DNA of 64,000 nucleotides from Bactericera cockerelli (lineage: Eukaryota > Arthropoda > Insecta > Hemiptera > Triozidae). The first letter of the stretch is position 1; every line of letters starts with the position of its first letter. Shown here one piece after another: positions 51,560 through 61,335 of this stretch. The notes beneath the pieces are model-generated. The model was not told where the DNA came from. It saw nothing but the letters and a program-made list of their open reading frames with translations, and did not search any database. The DNA is taken from assembly GCA_024516035.1 (NCBI GenBank), contig CM044966.1:22479185-22543184 (forward strand), given 5' to 3'. Position numbers and translations under genes: made by a program.

Positions 51560-51945
51560 GAGATCTTAAATATATAGAGGACGCAGGACGAAACTTTTGA
51601 AAAAATCGGTGGAACCACCTGGCGGCGTTTGGCGGTTCTGGAACAACTTGTTCTTACATTGAAAAATAATAGGGGTCTATTCATATTATCATTTTCTTGA
51701 TATCTGGAACTTTTTGGACCTCAGCCCCAATTTAACGGTATTTTGGGGGGGTCCCGCTTTGACTAACTTTTTTATTTTTCATCCTAGATGCGGGTTGTGA
51801 CATATCAAATCCAATGATTTTAATGTCCTGATTAGGGATTTGGCATTAATTTTTAGCTATCTTTTACCGTTGAGTCACCAGTGGCAGAGTTTGGGTTCTG
51901 TACGGGGGATAAGGAAAGTCGTGTGTTGTCACACCAGATTTTCAG
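51560..51945. repeat. Family 2 fragment
   Basis: TTGATATCTGGAACTTTTTG, GTGACATATCAAATCCAATG, AAGGAAAGTCGTGTGTTG. Confidence 0.65.
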
Positions 51946-51949
51946 TGTA

Positions 51950-52625
51950 TTGACTCATAAAACATAATATGTAAAATCAAAACTACAATTTAGCAATGGT
52001 TAGTCATATTTATTGTAAAATGAGCTTTTTATCTCAGTAGGGTATTAAATTTGTTGTACGTTGGTACCTATTACCAGATTCTACATAGATCTAAAATTTA
52101 TAAGATCCTATCTCAAAGTTGCAAACTACCTACCTAAATTACTGCAAAAATTTGTTCTTCATTTTTATGTCTAGGTGTACCTACTTACTGCACTTCCTAG
52201 ATTCACTACTACCTTTATTTAGCAACGGCCAGTGAGATTTAATGTAAAATGAGCCTTTTAGTTGATCTCTCACCTCAGTACTCAGTAGCGTATTTGTAGG
52301 TACCTATTTGCTACCAACTTAATTTTACACGGGTGTAATAATAATAATATTAAATCTTATAAGGGCAAAGCTTTATAAGTAAATCTATTAAGCCCAGAAC
52401 AGTGTCAAATCTAATACGTGTTTAATTGTTTATGTATAATTATTTGTATATGAAGATGTCTTTCAACTAAAATTTAATTAAATAGAGGATCATAACACTC
52501 AGATAGCCCCAATAAAATACGCTATTCAAGACACGTAACTTCTCACAATTTGCAAATGGAATACTAGCAAATTATCTGACGTAATGTCACAGGACTTTGA
52601 CAGGACTATTTGACGTAATGTAATA
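51950..52625. other. No gene recognised
   Basis: Two diverged direct repeats (GCAATGGTTAGTCATATTTA at 51990 and GCAACGGCCAGTGAGATTTA at 52222, each followed by AAAATGAGC) suggest an old duplication of about 230 bp. Confidence 0.45.
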
Positions 52626-52627
52626 GT

Positions 52628-52850
52628 AAAGTGGCGTAGTTATGACTACTGCCCGCAGTCCAGAGATCCTGAGTTAGATCCCCGGTTGGGGCAGAACTTT
52701 CACGTGAAAATTCTGTTGGCATTTTGGGCCCTACCCTTTTGACTTGTGAGGTTAATGTGCGTACCTGATACGATTTCCGCCAAATGAAGGGTAAAATCCC
52801 CGTCCTAATCAGAACTTTAAAACCAAATAGGATCAATGGACTTGAAAGGA
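52628..52850 (+). repeat. SINE-B
   Basis: GTTATGACTACTGCCCGCAG, GAGTTAGATCCCCGGTTGG, CGTCCTAATCAGAACTTTAA. Confidence 0.75.
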
Positions 52851-52914
52851 GCCTAGACATTGGATCTGGGCGTCCATAGAATCCTCTCACCACCGTGGTG
52901 TAGGTATAGCCTGT

Positions 52915-53066
52915 CGCATATACTCGGGAACCCAGTGCATGATTTTTTTCTCATTAATTTGAGTTTTTGACCACATAATAATAAGACTCGGAGGGTTAGG
53001 TGGTAGAAAATGTTTTGAGCATTAACCACGCCTGGTGATTACCTTCCACTAAAGAGTGTTATTAAG
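52915..53066 (+). repeat. SINE-A tail
   Basis: CCCAGTGCATGATTTTTTTC through CACGCCTGGTGATTACC. Confidence 0.75.
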
Positions 53067-53152
53067 CTAGAGAGCTGAAATTTTGATAATATGTTCTCTG
53101 GACCATTCATTTTTATTTCGCTAATTTCCCACTTTATATTCTTTGATTTCAG

Positions 53153-53342
53153 AGTCCCCTAGCTTAGGTTACAATGTGGCCCCCGAACATCAGTTGGGTA
53201 CCACTGAGCGCTCTATTAACCCTTTTGGTTCTAACGGGTCAAGTCTGGAGTCACGTGGCCCTTACGTTTCCTGCGGCACGCAAGTATGACCTGGATTTTC
53301 TGGACAACTCTAGAACGAAAGGGCCCTGCGGAATGCCTAAAG
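53153..53342 (+). CDS. First coding exon of a secreted protein with mature N-terminal His
   Basis: Acceptor CTTTGATTTCAG ends at 53152 and donor AAG|GTAAGA begins at 53343, so this is an internal exon with a short 5' UTR. ATG at 53174 gives 56 codons plus one base (phase 1). Residues 1-26 are a signal peptide (LSALLTLLVLTGQVWS), after which the chain starts HVALTFPAARKYDLDFLDN and ends PCGMPKG. A His exposed at the mature N-terminus is the first ligand of the copper histidine brace in lytic polysaccharide monooxygenases, and insects have AA15 enzymes of this kind. With 30 mature residues the family cannot be settled. The next exons were not found before 64000. The coding exon itself is well supported; the enzyme class is a guess. 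Confidence 0.7.
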
Positions 53343-54050
53343 GTAAGATGTTTGGCTAATATACAGTTGAGATCCTCAGATCCTGGATATAAGAGAAATA
53401 TTTGTTACATTATCTAATTTTTATTATATAGTGAGATATATTTCAAAGGTAAAACATATCTGCAAACTCACTACCGAGAGGAAGCGTGCCTCTGATGCTC
53501 GACCTATTGCCCCTTTGGATGGCCCGTGATATTTTTTGTATCAGGAGCTGATGTTACATATTGGATGACAATGAATCCTATAGTCTCATATTATGAAAAG
53601 ATATCATTTCTTAGTGTGGGGTAGTCGCATTAAATATTTGTTACCTATTATGTACAATTATGAATGCAAATGAATTACAAATTACAAAAACATAATATAA
53701 TTAGTCAAAAAAATTGTTCTCTTTTAGCCACAGGAATCTCTTATTTCCAGTTCTTTTATACCCAGGTAATAGCAACATAGCAACATAAGGAGCAGGAATA
53801 GCAATAGGTATTACATATACAATGCATATCCTATACATCTCCATGTGTGTAGTATAAGATCGTGTGAGTTTGCATAAGATCTGAGAATGAATTCTGAGGC
53901 AAAGATTAAGGTGTTGGCTTGAGATTTTCCTGTCAAGGTCATCACCACAGGTCGCTGTGAAAATAATTATGTGGAATTTTACATACATAATATGTATAGA
54001 TGTATATACATACTATGTATTACATAGGTTTAATGTACATTGTACAATTA
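53343..54050 (+). other. Intron of the 53.2-kb gene; nothing else seen
   Basis: AT-rich, with no recognisable exon or repeat. Confidence 0.4.
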
Positions 54051-54545
54051 CGAGCTATTCATCCCGTGCTTCGCTACGGTCACTACCGGAAAGTTTGTGG
54101 ACGCGGCTACATAGTTACAATTTTATCACATGAGAAAAAAAAAACTACCAATTGAGATTTTATACTAAATTACTTGTATCTCCAAAACAACTGAACCGAT
54201 TTTCTTCAAATTTGTTTCATAAGGTAGAATACCGTTTTTCTTCATTCTGGAGGGTGACACCCCCGTCCAATAGGAAGGGCATCCAGCCATAAAAAAGCAA
54301 GCTCCACCCTACCAACCTCAACCATGAGGTTGAACAATGCCGACCCTAATAGCAACATTAGCTGGGATAAAAGCAAGGGAGATACTATTATAGGAGATAA
54401 GATAATCCCACCCAGTGCATGAATTTTTCCTCAATAAATATTGAGATTGTGACCACATAATAATAAGAATCTGAGGGTTATAGGTGGTAGAAAATGCTTT
54501 GATCATTAACCTCGCCTGGTGGTTACCTTCCACGAAAGAGTATTA
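54050..54545. repeat. Helitron-like end, family 1 piece, SINE-B tail, SINE-A tail
   Basis: 54055-54110 GAGCTATTCATCCCGTGCTT; 54160-54245 ACTTGTATCTCCAAAACAAC; 54245-54365 GGAAGGGCATCCAGCC and CCATGAGGTTGAACAATGCC; 54405-54545 CCCAGTGCATGAATTTTTCC. Four repeats abut with no unique sequence between them. Confidence 0.6.
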
Positions 54546-55140
54546 TTAATATTATGACAGCTCACAAATTAATTTAATGGCAGACTTAGGTCATTGTGAC
54601 TGACGACAGTGTAGCCTTGATGCAATGGCGTAATTCTTACTCATCTCAATGCAGGTAAATAAGATACTTTTTGCAACAATTTTTGTAAATAACATTAATA
54701 TACTTATATTCCATAACTTAATACATATAGATTACATAGGTATTACCTACCTATGTAAATGCATAATTATGCACTTGCGATTTTTTTGGATTTTTTTTTT
54801 TGTTGTTGTAGATTCTAATATAGGTATTACCAGATAACCAGTATACCTCGTAAAATAATTCACCTCGATCGGTCAAGAAATAGACACATGTAGTTGCAAT
54901 CATGCAGCTTACCACCTTGGGCCATGCCTCTGCAGTTGAGAACAATGCATGCAACATCTTCTTTATCCATGAGTCATTTCCTCAGCTCAGATCAGAAAGA
55001 CCTTTTCAATCAGCCCAATGCCAAGTGCCAAGCATTTAAACACCTTCATTTTTACAACGAGTAATTGCACGAACATGATGTAATTCATTTATTTGTACAT
55101 ATTATAATAATACTAATAGTCTTTAGTGGAAGGTAACTAT
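54546..55140. other. No gene recognised
   Basis: Nothing identified apart from a T-run. Confidence 0.4.
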
Positions 55141-55144
55141 AATG

Positions 55145-55292
55145 ATACTCGCAGAGCTCAGTAGCTTGATCGCCAAAAAGCGGCGGACTTGCAACCTGGA
55201 GGTCGGTGGTTCAAGTCCCGGTTCAGCCAAGATTTACTAGAGTGTAGTAAATCTAGGCTCTGAGTAGTTGTGATATCACGAAAGTGATTAGA
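55145..55292 (+). repeat. SINE-C
   Basis: CTCAGTAGCTTGATCGCC, GGTCGGTGGTTCAAGTCCCG, TATCACGAAAGTGATTAG. Confidence 0.8.
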
Positions 55293-55631
55293 AATAGAAT
55301 AGAATAGAAATTACCTTGTTTACACTGCCGAGGTGAGACTAAAAAGTCCCTTTATTCCAGCAGACAAATTTGATAACTTTTAAACTTTAAATTATCTATG
55401 TGATCATGTACATCATGATTGTCTAGGTCAGAGGATAGGCGCAGTTCCCATGTGGGATGAGCTGCATACCAGAAATAATACCCCCTTTCAAACTCACTTC
55501 ATTTCTTTTAAGTCAATAGAAATTAATGAAGTGCCCGATAGTCTTGTTCATTGTACTGTCAGACATTATTGTCTCTAAAACAATTATTATGTATAGTATG
55601 TGAACATCCAAGAAAATTATGAAAACACTCA

Positions 55632-55635
<4 letters not shown>

Positions 55636-55690
<55 letters not shown>
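55636..55690. repeat. (CA)n microsatellite
   Basis: About 26 CA repeats. The frames reading THTHTH and VCVCVC here are not genes. Confidence 0.95.
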
Positions 55691-55692
<2 letters not shown>

Positions 55693-55889
55693 ATGCCGAG
55701 CTACGCCAACCCAGCACACGCATCAGATGGGTGAAAACCATTGTTTCATAGTGGACACAATTAGCAATGAGAGACTTGAAAGAGCCAGCAACCCACAGAG
55801 GAAACCAACGGAAACAACTCATCTATATGCGTGACAAATATAAATACATAATAATTGTATAAACGTAATATATAAATATAAATACCTAA

Positions 55890-56137
55890 TCTCTATATAT
55901 AAATGTCAAAGACACTCACTGACCACTGACCACTGACCACTGACTGATCATCGCTCTACAGCCCAAACCGTAAGTCCTAGGAAGCTGAAATTTGGTAGGT
56001 AGCTTTGTCTTATAGTCTAGATGTGCAATAAGACGGGATTTTTCGAAACTCCCACTACAACACCTGCCATTGGCGAAAAAGGATTTTTTGCTTTCACGGC
56101 CATGCCTCGGCCCGCAAAGCGGGCGACAGCCCGCTAG
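55890..56137 (+). mobile_element. Non-autonomous Helitron
   Basis: Starts TCTCTATATATAAATG after A, ends with hairpin GCCCGCAAAGCGGGC, then GACAGCCCGCTAG before T. Interior AGGAAGCTGAAATTTGGTAG is shared with 57858-58088. Confidence 0.85.
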
Positions 56138-56319
56138 TTATAAATATTAGGTACATATACCTGCATATAAATGTGGGTAAGTGGTGAGTGGGTCTCTCTG
56201 TGTTGATTGTTTTGATGGAAATTTCTGTGTAATAATATTGTTTTTTCTTTGAGTTATTATGTCATAATTTTAGTGCGCAGAGCAGAACTATACCAATTTT
56301 AGTATACAATATCTTGTTT

Positions 56320-56470
56320 TTTGCTTCTAATTCCGCCAATGGTCGCTGCTTCATTTCAAAGCAGCTACTCGATTGTCCTCACGAGGTAGGAGTGGACCCC
56401 GTACATCCAGAAGAAATTATTGCCCCGCTGGGGATTGAACCCAGGTCACCATGCGTGCAATGCAAAATTC
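56320..56470 (-). repeat. tRNA-like fragment of the palindrome family
   Basis: GCCCCGCTGGGGATTGAACC and CAGGTCACCATGCGTGCAAT match the tRNA-like end at 19305-19345. Confidence 0.7.
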
Positions 56471-56513
56471 CTATGAAATATTTATTGTTTGTTGCAGAAC
56501 GCAAAGCTGCAGT

Positions 56514-56735
56514 TGTGCAAAAAGTCTAGTTCACTCACAACAAGCTGTTTTTGTGCAAAAAGTCTAGTTCATTCAACAAGTTGTTTTTGTGCAAAAAGTC
56601 TAATAGTTCACTCAACAAGTTGTTTTTGTGCAAAAAGTATAGTTCACTCAACAAGTTGTTTTTGTGCAAAAAGTCTAGTTCACTCACAACAAGCTGTTTT
56701 TGTGCAAAAAGTCTAGTTCATTCAACAAGTTGTTT
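56514..56735 (+). repeat. Tandem repeat of about 35 bp, six copies
   Basis: Units GTGCAAAAAGTCTAGTTCAC then TCAACAAGTTGTTTTT, with small length variants. Confidence 0.88.
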
Positions 56736-56749
56736 TTTGCGTCCTCTCG

Positions 56750-57640
56750 CAGGAAACTCATAAACCAGCTACCTCACCCGACCTACAATTGCACATTGTT
56801 ATTATTATTATGGGGATCATTTATTTTTTTAATCTTCTGAGTTAATATAAGGAGGTAATTCAATAAATCTTTAAAAAAAATATTATTATTATTCTTCTTT
56901 CACTCACTCACCCAACCGTGTTATGTGTGTAGCTAACTTTCAGATGTGAAAAGTTAGTCACATGAACGTACCTATTTTACCTGTGTGTAGGTAATTTACC
57001 AACTTAATGATGTATTAGTAGTTAGTTACGATATACTAATGCTCCTATTATTATAGTAGTTCGTAGTTACGTTACTAATGCTCCTACTTGCTACTTTAGT
57101 GGGTACTTTAGTACTTTAATGTGTACTTGAGTACTTTAGTCGGTAATACTTGTGTAGAAAGTTCACTGGTGTCTTTGAGTGCTATTAGTCGAGGTATAGA
57201 TTTGAGAAGACATTGCTTGCGCTGGGCTATTTATTCGGTAGTTAGGAGATAATCTCCATATTTGATAATCTCCGATAAAAAATCTCCATACATATAAAAC
57301 TCAAATCTGTGCGTGTCTGACTGGCTGACTATGTCCTCTTAGGAGTTGTCTGTTTACAATACCACAGCCCAAACGGTAACAGATATTGAAAATTTCATGA
57401 GAGTTGACCCACCCTAAACCACTGTCAAACTACCTAGAAAATTATCTATATAAAATATCTATTACCATATTAGTATATATTTCATCACTTTTACAGGTAT
57501 ATTATAACAGTCACACCGGTCTACATGACAATGTGTGTACTGCTGCTGCTGCTGCTACTCTTGTAACTCTTTCACATTTTGCTGAAATATTGTCCACTTT
57601 GATGTTGATTTATTATTATTATTACCATTTTCGAGCTCCT
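56750..57640. other. No gene recognised
   Basis: GTACTTTAGT words repeat loosely at 57090-57150. 57285-57395 (AAAACTCAAATCTGTGCGTG, CACAGCCCAAACGGTAAC) resembles the start of a diverged Helitron. Confidence 0.4.
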
Positions 57641-57644
57641 CTAT

Positions 57645-57840
57645 CATCCTATCCGACCCCCGGCTACCTATATGCCCCGGAACCGCTTTCGCATTACTTC
57701 AGGGCACTTTACCTTTACATTATGATGCCATTCCGGAAACGGAAAATTTCGGTCAGAAATTCCGCTCCGGCCGGGATTCGAACCCGCAACGTCCGGGTCA
57801 GTAACCAATGCTCTTAACCACTGAGCCACGGAGGTCGGCT
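57645..57840 (-). repeat. SINE-E, minus strand
   Basis: GGAACCGCTTTCGCATTACT, GCCGGGATTCGAACCCGCAA, TTAACCACTGAGCCACGGAG. Confidence 0.85.
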
Positions 57841-57857
57841 GTATAGTACTGTATACA

Positions 57858-58088
57858 TCTTAATATATAAATGTCAAAGTCACTGACTGACTGACTGATC
57901 ATCACTGTTTCTCCGAACTGGTAAGTCCTAGGATGCTGAAATTTGGTAGGTAGCTTTGTCTTATAGTCTAGATGTGCAATAAGACGGGATTTTTCGAAAT
58001 TCCCACTACAACACCTGCCATTGGCGAAAAAGGACTATTTGCTTTCACGGCCATGCCTCGGCCCGCAAAGCGGGTGACAGCCCGCTAG
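57858..58088 (+). mobile_element. Non-autonomous Helitron, second copy
   Basis: A|TCTTAATATATAAATG ... GCCCGCAAAGCGGGTGACAG, CCCGCTAG|T. Close to the 55.9-kb copy. Confidence 0.85.
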
Positions 58089-58287
58089 TATACTTATATG
58101 TACAGGTATTGTATGTAGTGGACAATGAAGGTGTGTGGGGTTGACTGACCACTCTGACCAGCTATAGTGACCAGAGGAACCTTGGCATGAATATTCAAGA
58201 CAAACTTGATGAGGAATATAATAGATATCATTATGAACAAATAAAGGTGATATCCTTATAGGTACGTATAATAAATAATAAAAATAA

Positions 58288-58408
58288 TACCGACCTCAGT
58301 AGCTTGATCGATAAGGCGTAGCTTGTGACCTGGAGGTCGGTATTTCAAGTCCCGGTTTTAGCGTAGATTTAGTTGTGATATCACGAAAGTGATTAACACA
58401 AATATGTA
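58288..58408 (+). repeat. SINE-C
   Basis: GACCTCAGTAGCTTGATCGA, GGTCGGTATTTCAAGTCCCG, TGATATCACGAAAGTGATTA. Confidence 0.8.
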
Positions 58409-58429
58409 AACTTTTTTTTTAAATAAATA

Positions 58430-58652
58430 AATTTAATACTCTTTAGTGGAAGGAAAAACACCAGGCGAGGTTAATGCTTAAAGCATTTTCTACCATGCAC
58501 CTAACCCTCAGAGTCTCATTATTATGTGTTCGTCAAAAACTTAAGTGTATGATGGAAAATTCATGCACTGGGTGGGATTCGAACCAACGGATCCCTACGC
58601 TACCTGGATTACCAGACTAGCGCGTTAACCACTTGACCACCAGTTTCTCTGT
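58430..58652 (-). repeat. SINE-A, minus strand
   Basis: GGCGAGGTTAATGCTTAAAG to GGGATTCGAACCAACGGATC and TTAACCACTTGACCACCAG. Confidence 0.85.
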
Positions 58653-58704
58653 CTTATCATATCACAATTTAGTGGGTAGTGCAGAATTATAGAACTTTTA
58701 AAAT

Positions 58705-58885
58705 TATTAAAAGTGTTGACCCAGCACCTAATTGGGAAGTATTGTGTCACTTCTCGCCCATCAGAGGGGAGGCATACTACGGGATGGGCAGGCTACAACA
58801 CAGACCACAAGCGTCTACAGTAGCTCCTGTTTCATGGCTACGAAATAAGAACGGCTGTAAAACACTCATCTTTAAAAAAAAAAAA
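58705..58885 (+). repeat. SINE-D tail
   Basis: GTGTTGACCCAGCACCTAAT to CTACAGTAGCTCCTGTTTC and an A-run. Confidence 0.8.
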
Positions 58886-58949
58886 AATTAAAGTTTTATA
58901 AAATTATAGAAATAAAAATTATGACATAATAACACAAATGAATAGCTCT

Positions 58950-59160
58950 TTTAACAATCCTTCTGGACGTATACGCAATTAAAATGATCCGTTTGAAATC
59001 ATTTAGTGTTGCCATAACAATGTATTGGGTAAGTAGGAAGCTAGATTTTTTGTTTTGGAGAAATTTATTAATTTTATCACCTACATATTTATGTACTTTC
59101 AACAATCCTTTTGGGTGTATACGCAATTAATATGATCACTTTAACTCTGCTAATGTTGCC
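58950..59160 (+). repeat. Direct duplication
   Basis: AACAATCCTTCTGGACGTAT and AACAATCCTTTTGGGTGTAT each lead into ACGCAATTAA and GTTGCCAT. Confidence 0.7.
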
Positions 59161-59214
59161 ATTTTAATTCATTTAATGTTGCTTTGGCGGTGTCTTTAGC
59201 AAGGGTGAGGAACT

Positions 59215-59810
59215 GTGGACTGCAGATTTGTAGATTATTCACCTGGGCCCAGTTACCAAACGGTGATCATGCGTCTGTGATGTAACACGGGCGTGCTTGT
59301 AACATCAAGTGGTCGACTCTGAATACTGAATAATTAATAGTCCCTAATTCCTCTAATATTGATTTGATAACGATGACTAGTATAATGATTATTACTGTGG
59401 TGACTCAACGGTAACAGTTAGCTAAAAAATAATGTCTAATTTGCAATCAGCACTTCAAAATCATTGGATTTGATATGTCATAACCCCATTTCAAGATGAA
59501 TAGTAAAAAAGTTAGTCCAAGCGAGACCCTCCAAATACAAAATTATTTTTTTGTTCTAATATAATGTTGTTCTCAATTTTTTTATATCTTTAACCAATCC
59601 AAAGGAACGGCCTTTGCGGTCCTTTTTGAGGCCTTGCGGCCCTTTTTTGTGAATGGCCGCAGATTTGTAGATTATTCGCTTGGGCCGAATCACGGTGACC
59701 ATGCGTCTGTGATGTAACGCGGACGTGCTTATAACATCAAGTGGACGACTCTGAATACTAAATAATTAATAGTCCCTAATTCCTCTTGGATAATGATATG
59801 AATTACGATG
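59215..59810 (+). repeat. Direct duplication around a family 2 fragment
   Basis: GCAGATTTGTAGATTATTC then ATGCGTCTGTGATGTAAC and AATAATTAATAGTCCCTAAT occur at 59219-59370 and 59655-59810, with family 2 sequence (ACAGTTAGCTAAAAAATAAT) at 59395-59640 between. Confidence 0.75.
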
Positions 59811-60240
59811 AGGATTTCTCAAGGATTATTAGGATAATGATTATTACGATTATGGCTGTGGTCGAAATTTGGAACGGTCAATTTTGAGAAAGGAGGAAGA
59901 AGTGTTTGATAAAGTTAAAAAAAATCAAACTCAAATAATCAAATCGTCGCGTCGCGTCGCGTAGGCTAGAAGGTGAAACTGACCAAGTGACAGTTGGTCA
60001 TTTCTCGATTTTTCGTTACTCTGGAGTCTGGTCGGAAAATAACCTAACTATTGGCTAAAAATCAAAAATGCGGTAGTATTCAAACATATGCGCGGGAAAA
60101 AGCGAAAAAACAATTTTTACCTGAAAGACTGATGGAGATTTCAATGATCAAATGGAGATTTTCCAAGTGCAGATGGTCAGTTTTACCTTCCAGCCGACGA
60201 AATAAGAAAATAAAGCATATGAATGGGAACGCATTCGATT
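59811..60240. other. No gene recognised
   Basis: A (GTCGC)n-like run, TCGTCGCGTCGCGTCGCG, lies at 59943-59960. A 64-codon frame at 60051 has no similarity I know. Confidence 0.4.
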
Positions 60241-60243
60241 ATT

Positions 60244-60376
60244 AAGGTACGTCCACACAATGTCGAATGTGTCAATCGACATAGTGTGGACGTGTAGATC
60301 GAGGCTTTGGAGTATTAAGGTGCGTCCACATTATGTCGATCGACAACGTTAAAGGTACATAATGTGGACGCACCTT
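60244..60376. mobile_element. Two related short MITE-like palindromes
   Basis: 60317-60376: AAGGTGCGTCCACATTATGT pairs with ACATAATGTGGACGCACCTT. 60244-60293: AAGGTACGTCCACACAATGT with ACATAGTGTGGACGT. Confidence 0.75.
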
Positions 60377-60469
60377 GAGAAACAAAACCGATTTATAAAC
60401 CAGATTTGCGTAAGAATATCTACATATTTGTATACATATCACCCTTGCCTTTATCCCATATTTAGCTTA

Positions 60470-60545
60470 TGTTACTATTGGAATCGGCATTGTTCAACCT
60501 CATGGTTGAGGTTGGTAGGGTGGAGCACGTTTTTTCAGTATTCTA
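60470..60545 (-). repeat. SINE-B tail, minus strand
   Basis: CATTGTTCAACCTCATGGTT then GGTAGGGTGGAGCACG. Confidence 0.7.
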
Positions 60546-60599
60546 TTATCCTGCCCCTAATACCCTCAGGGGATTATTATAATTTGTAACATCTGATAA

Positions 60600-61100
60600 T
60601 CAACATTGGTAGTCAAGTGGTTAGCGCGCTTGTCTGGTAATTCAGGTAGCGTAGGGATCCGTTGGTTCGAATCCCACATCTCATTAATTTGAGGAATTAA
60701 TTTGTGACCACATAATAATAATGAAATTTATAAGTTCTCAGGAAAAACTTATAATTATACACAACTCTTGGTAAAACAAATAAACATCGAAATAATTTGA
60801 AGATAGAAAACACTTGGCTTCTTCTTGTTTTACTTAATTATTTATTTTCAGATGGCCATTTCGCCAGTTACGGCATCGTCAGTGAACTAAAGACTAAATT
60901 TAAAAAAAAATCAAAGAATTAAGTAAAATATAAATGGAAATCTGAAAATAAATAATTAAATAAAACAAGAAAAAGCCAAGTGTTTTCTATCTTCAAATTA
61001 TTTCGACATAATAATAAGACTCTGAGGGTTAGGTGGTAGTAAATGATTTGAGCATTAACCTCGCCTAGTCGTTACCTTCCACTAAAAAGTGTCATTATTG
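60600..61100 (+). repeat. SINE-A split by a fold-back insertion
   Basis: Head TAGTCAAGTGGTTAGCGCGC and GGTTCGAATCCCACATC up to ACCACATAATAATA; then about 285 bp of other sequence; then ACATAATAATAAGACTCTG to the SINE end. ACATAATAATA is on both sides of the insert. Confidence 0.8.
60785..61006. mobile_element. Fold-back element inserted in SINE-A
   Basis: CGAAATAATTTGAAGATAGA ... TTACTTAATTATTTATTTTC pairs with GAAAATAAATAATTAAATAA ... TCTATCTTCAAATTATTTCG around a centre of about 80 bp. A half copy lies at 39.99 kb. Confidence 0.75.
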
Positions 61101-61279
61101 TTATTGTTATTATTATTATTATAATAATAATAACTTAGGACGGATATACAGATTAGACAGGTTGTATGAGCAGGTAAATACCTGCCTCTAATGTCTTGTC
61201 TATAATAGTTTTAGGACCCGCTCATCCTGAGGCTAAATGAGTTTCTCTTATCAATAACTGTCTTCACATTCATATCTAT

Positions 61280-61335
61280 GTAAGAGCTGCTTGCCCCGCG
61301 CTTCGCTATGTTCGCTAACAGAAAGTTTGTGAAAT
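61280..61335. repeat. Helitron-like end next to the big minisatellite
   Basis: GAGCTGCTTGCCCCGCGCTT and GCTAACAGAAAGTTTGTG match 54055-54105 (GAGCTATTCATCCCGTGCTT, CCGGAAAGTTTGTG). Helitron identity is inferred from the GC-rich CCCGxGCTTCGCTA motif. Confidence 0.45.

Noticed and set aside
55619..55834. Frames reading THTHTH or VCVCVC
   Set aside because: Simple (CA)n microsatellite.
57404..57817. 137-codon frame ending FRKRKISVRNSAPAGIRTRN
   Set aside because: The C-terminal half is the translated SINE-E. PAGIRTRNxRVS is a well-known artefact of tRNA-derived SINEs read in this frame.
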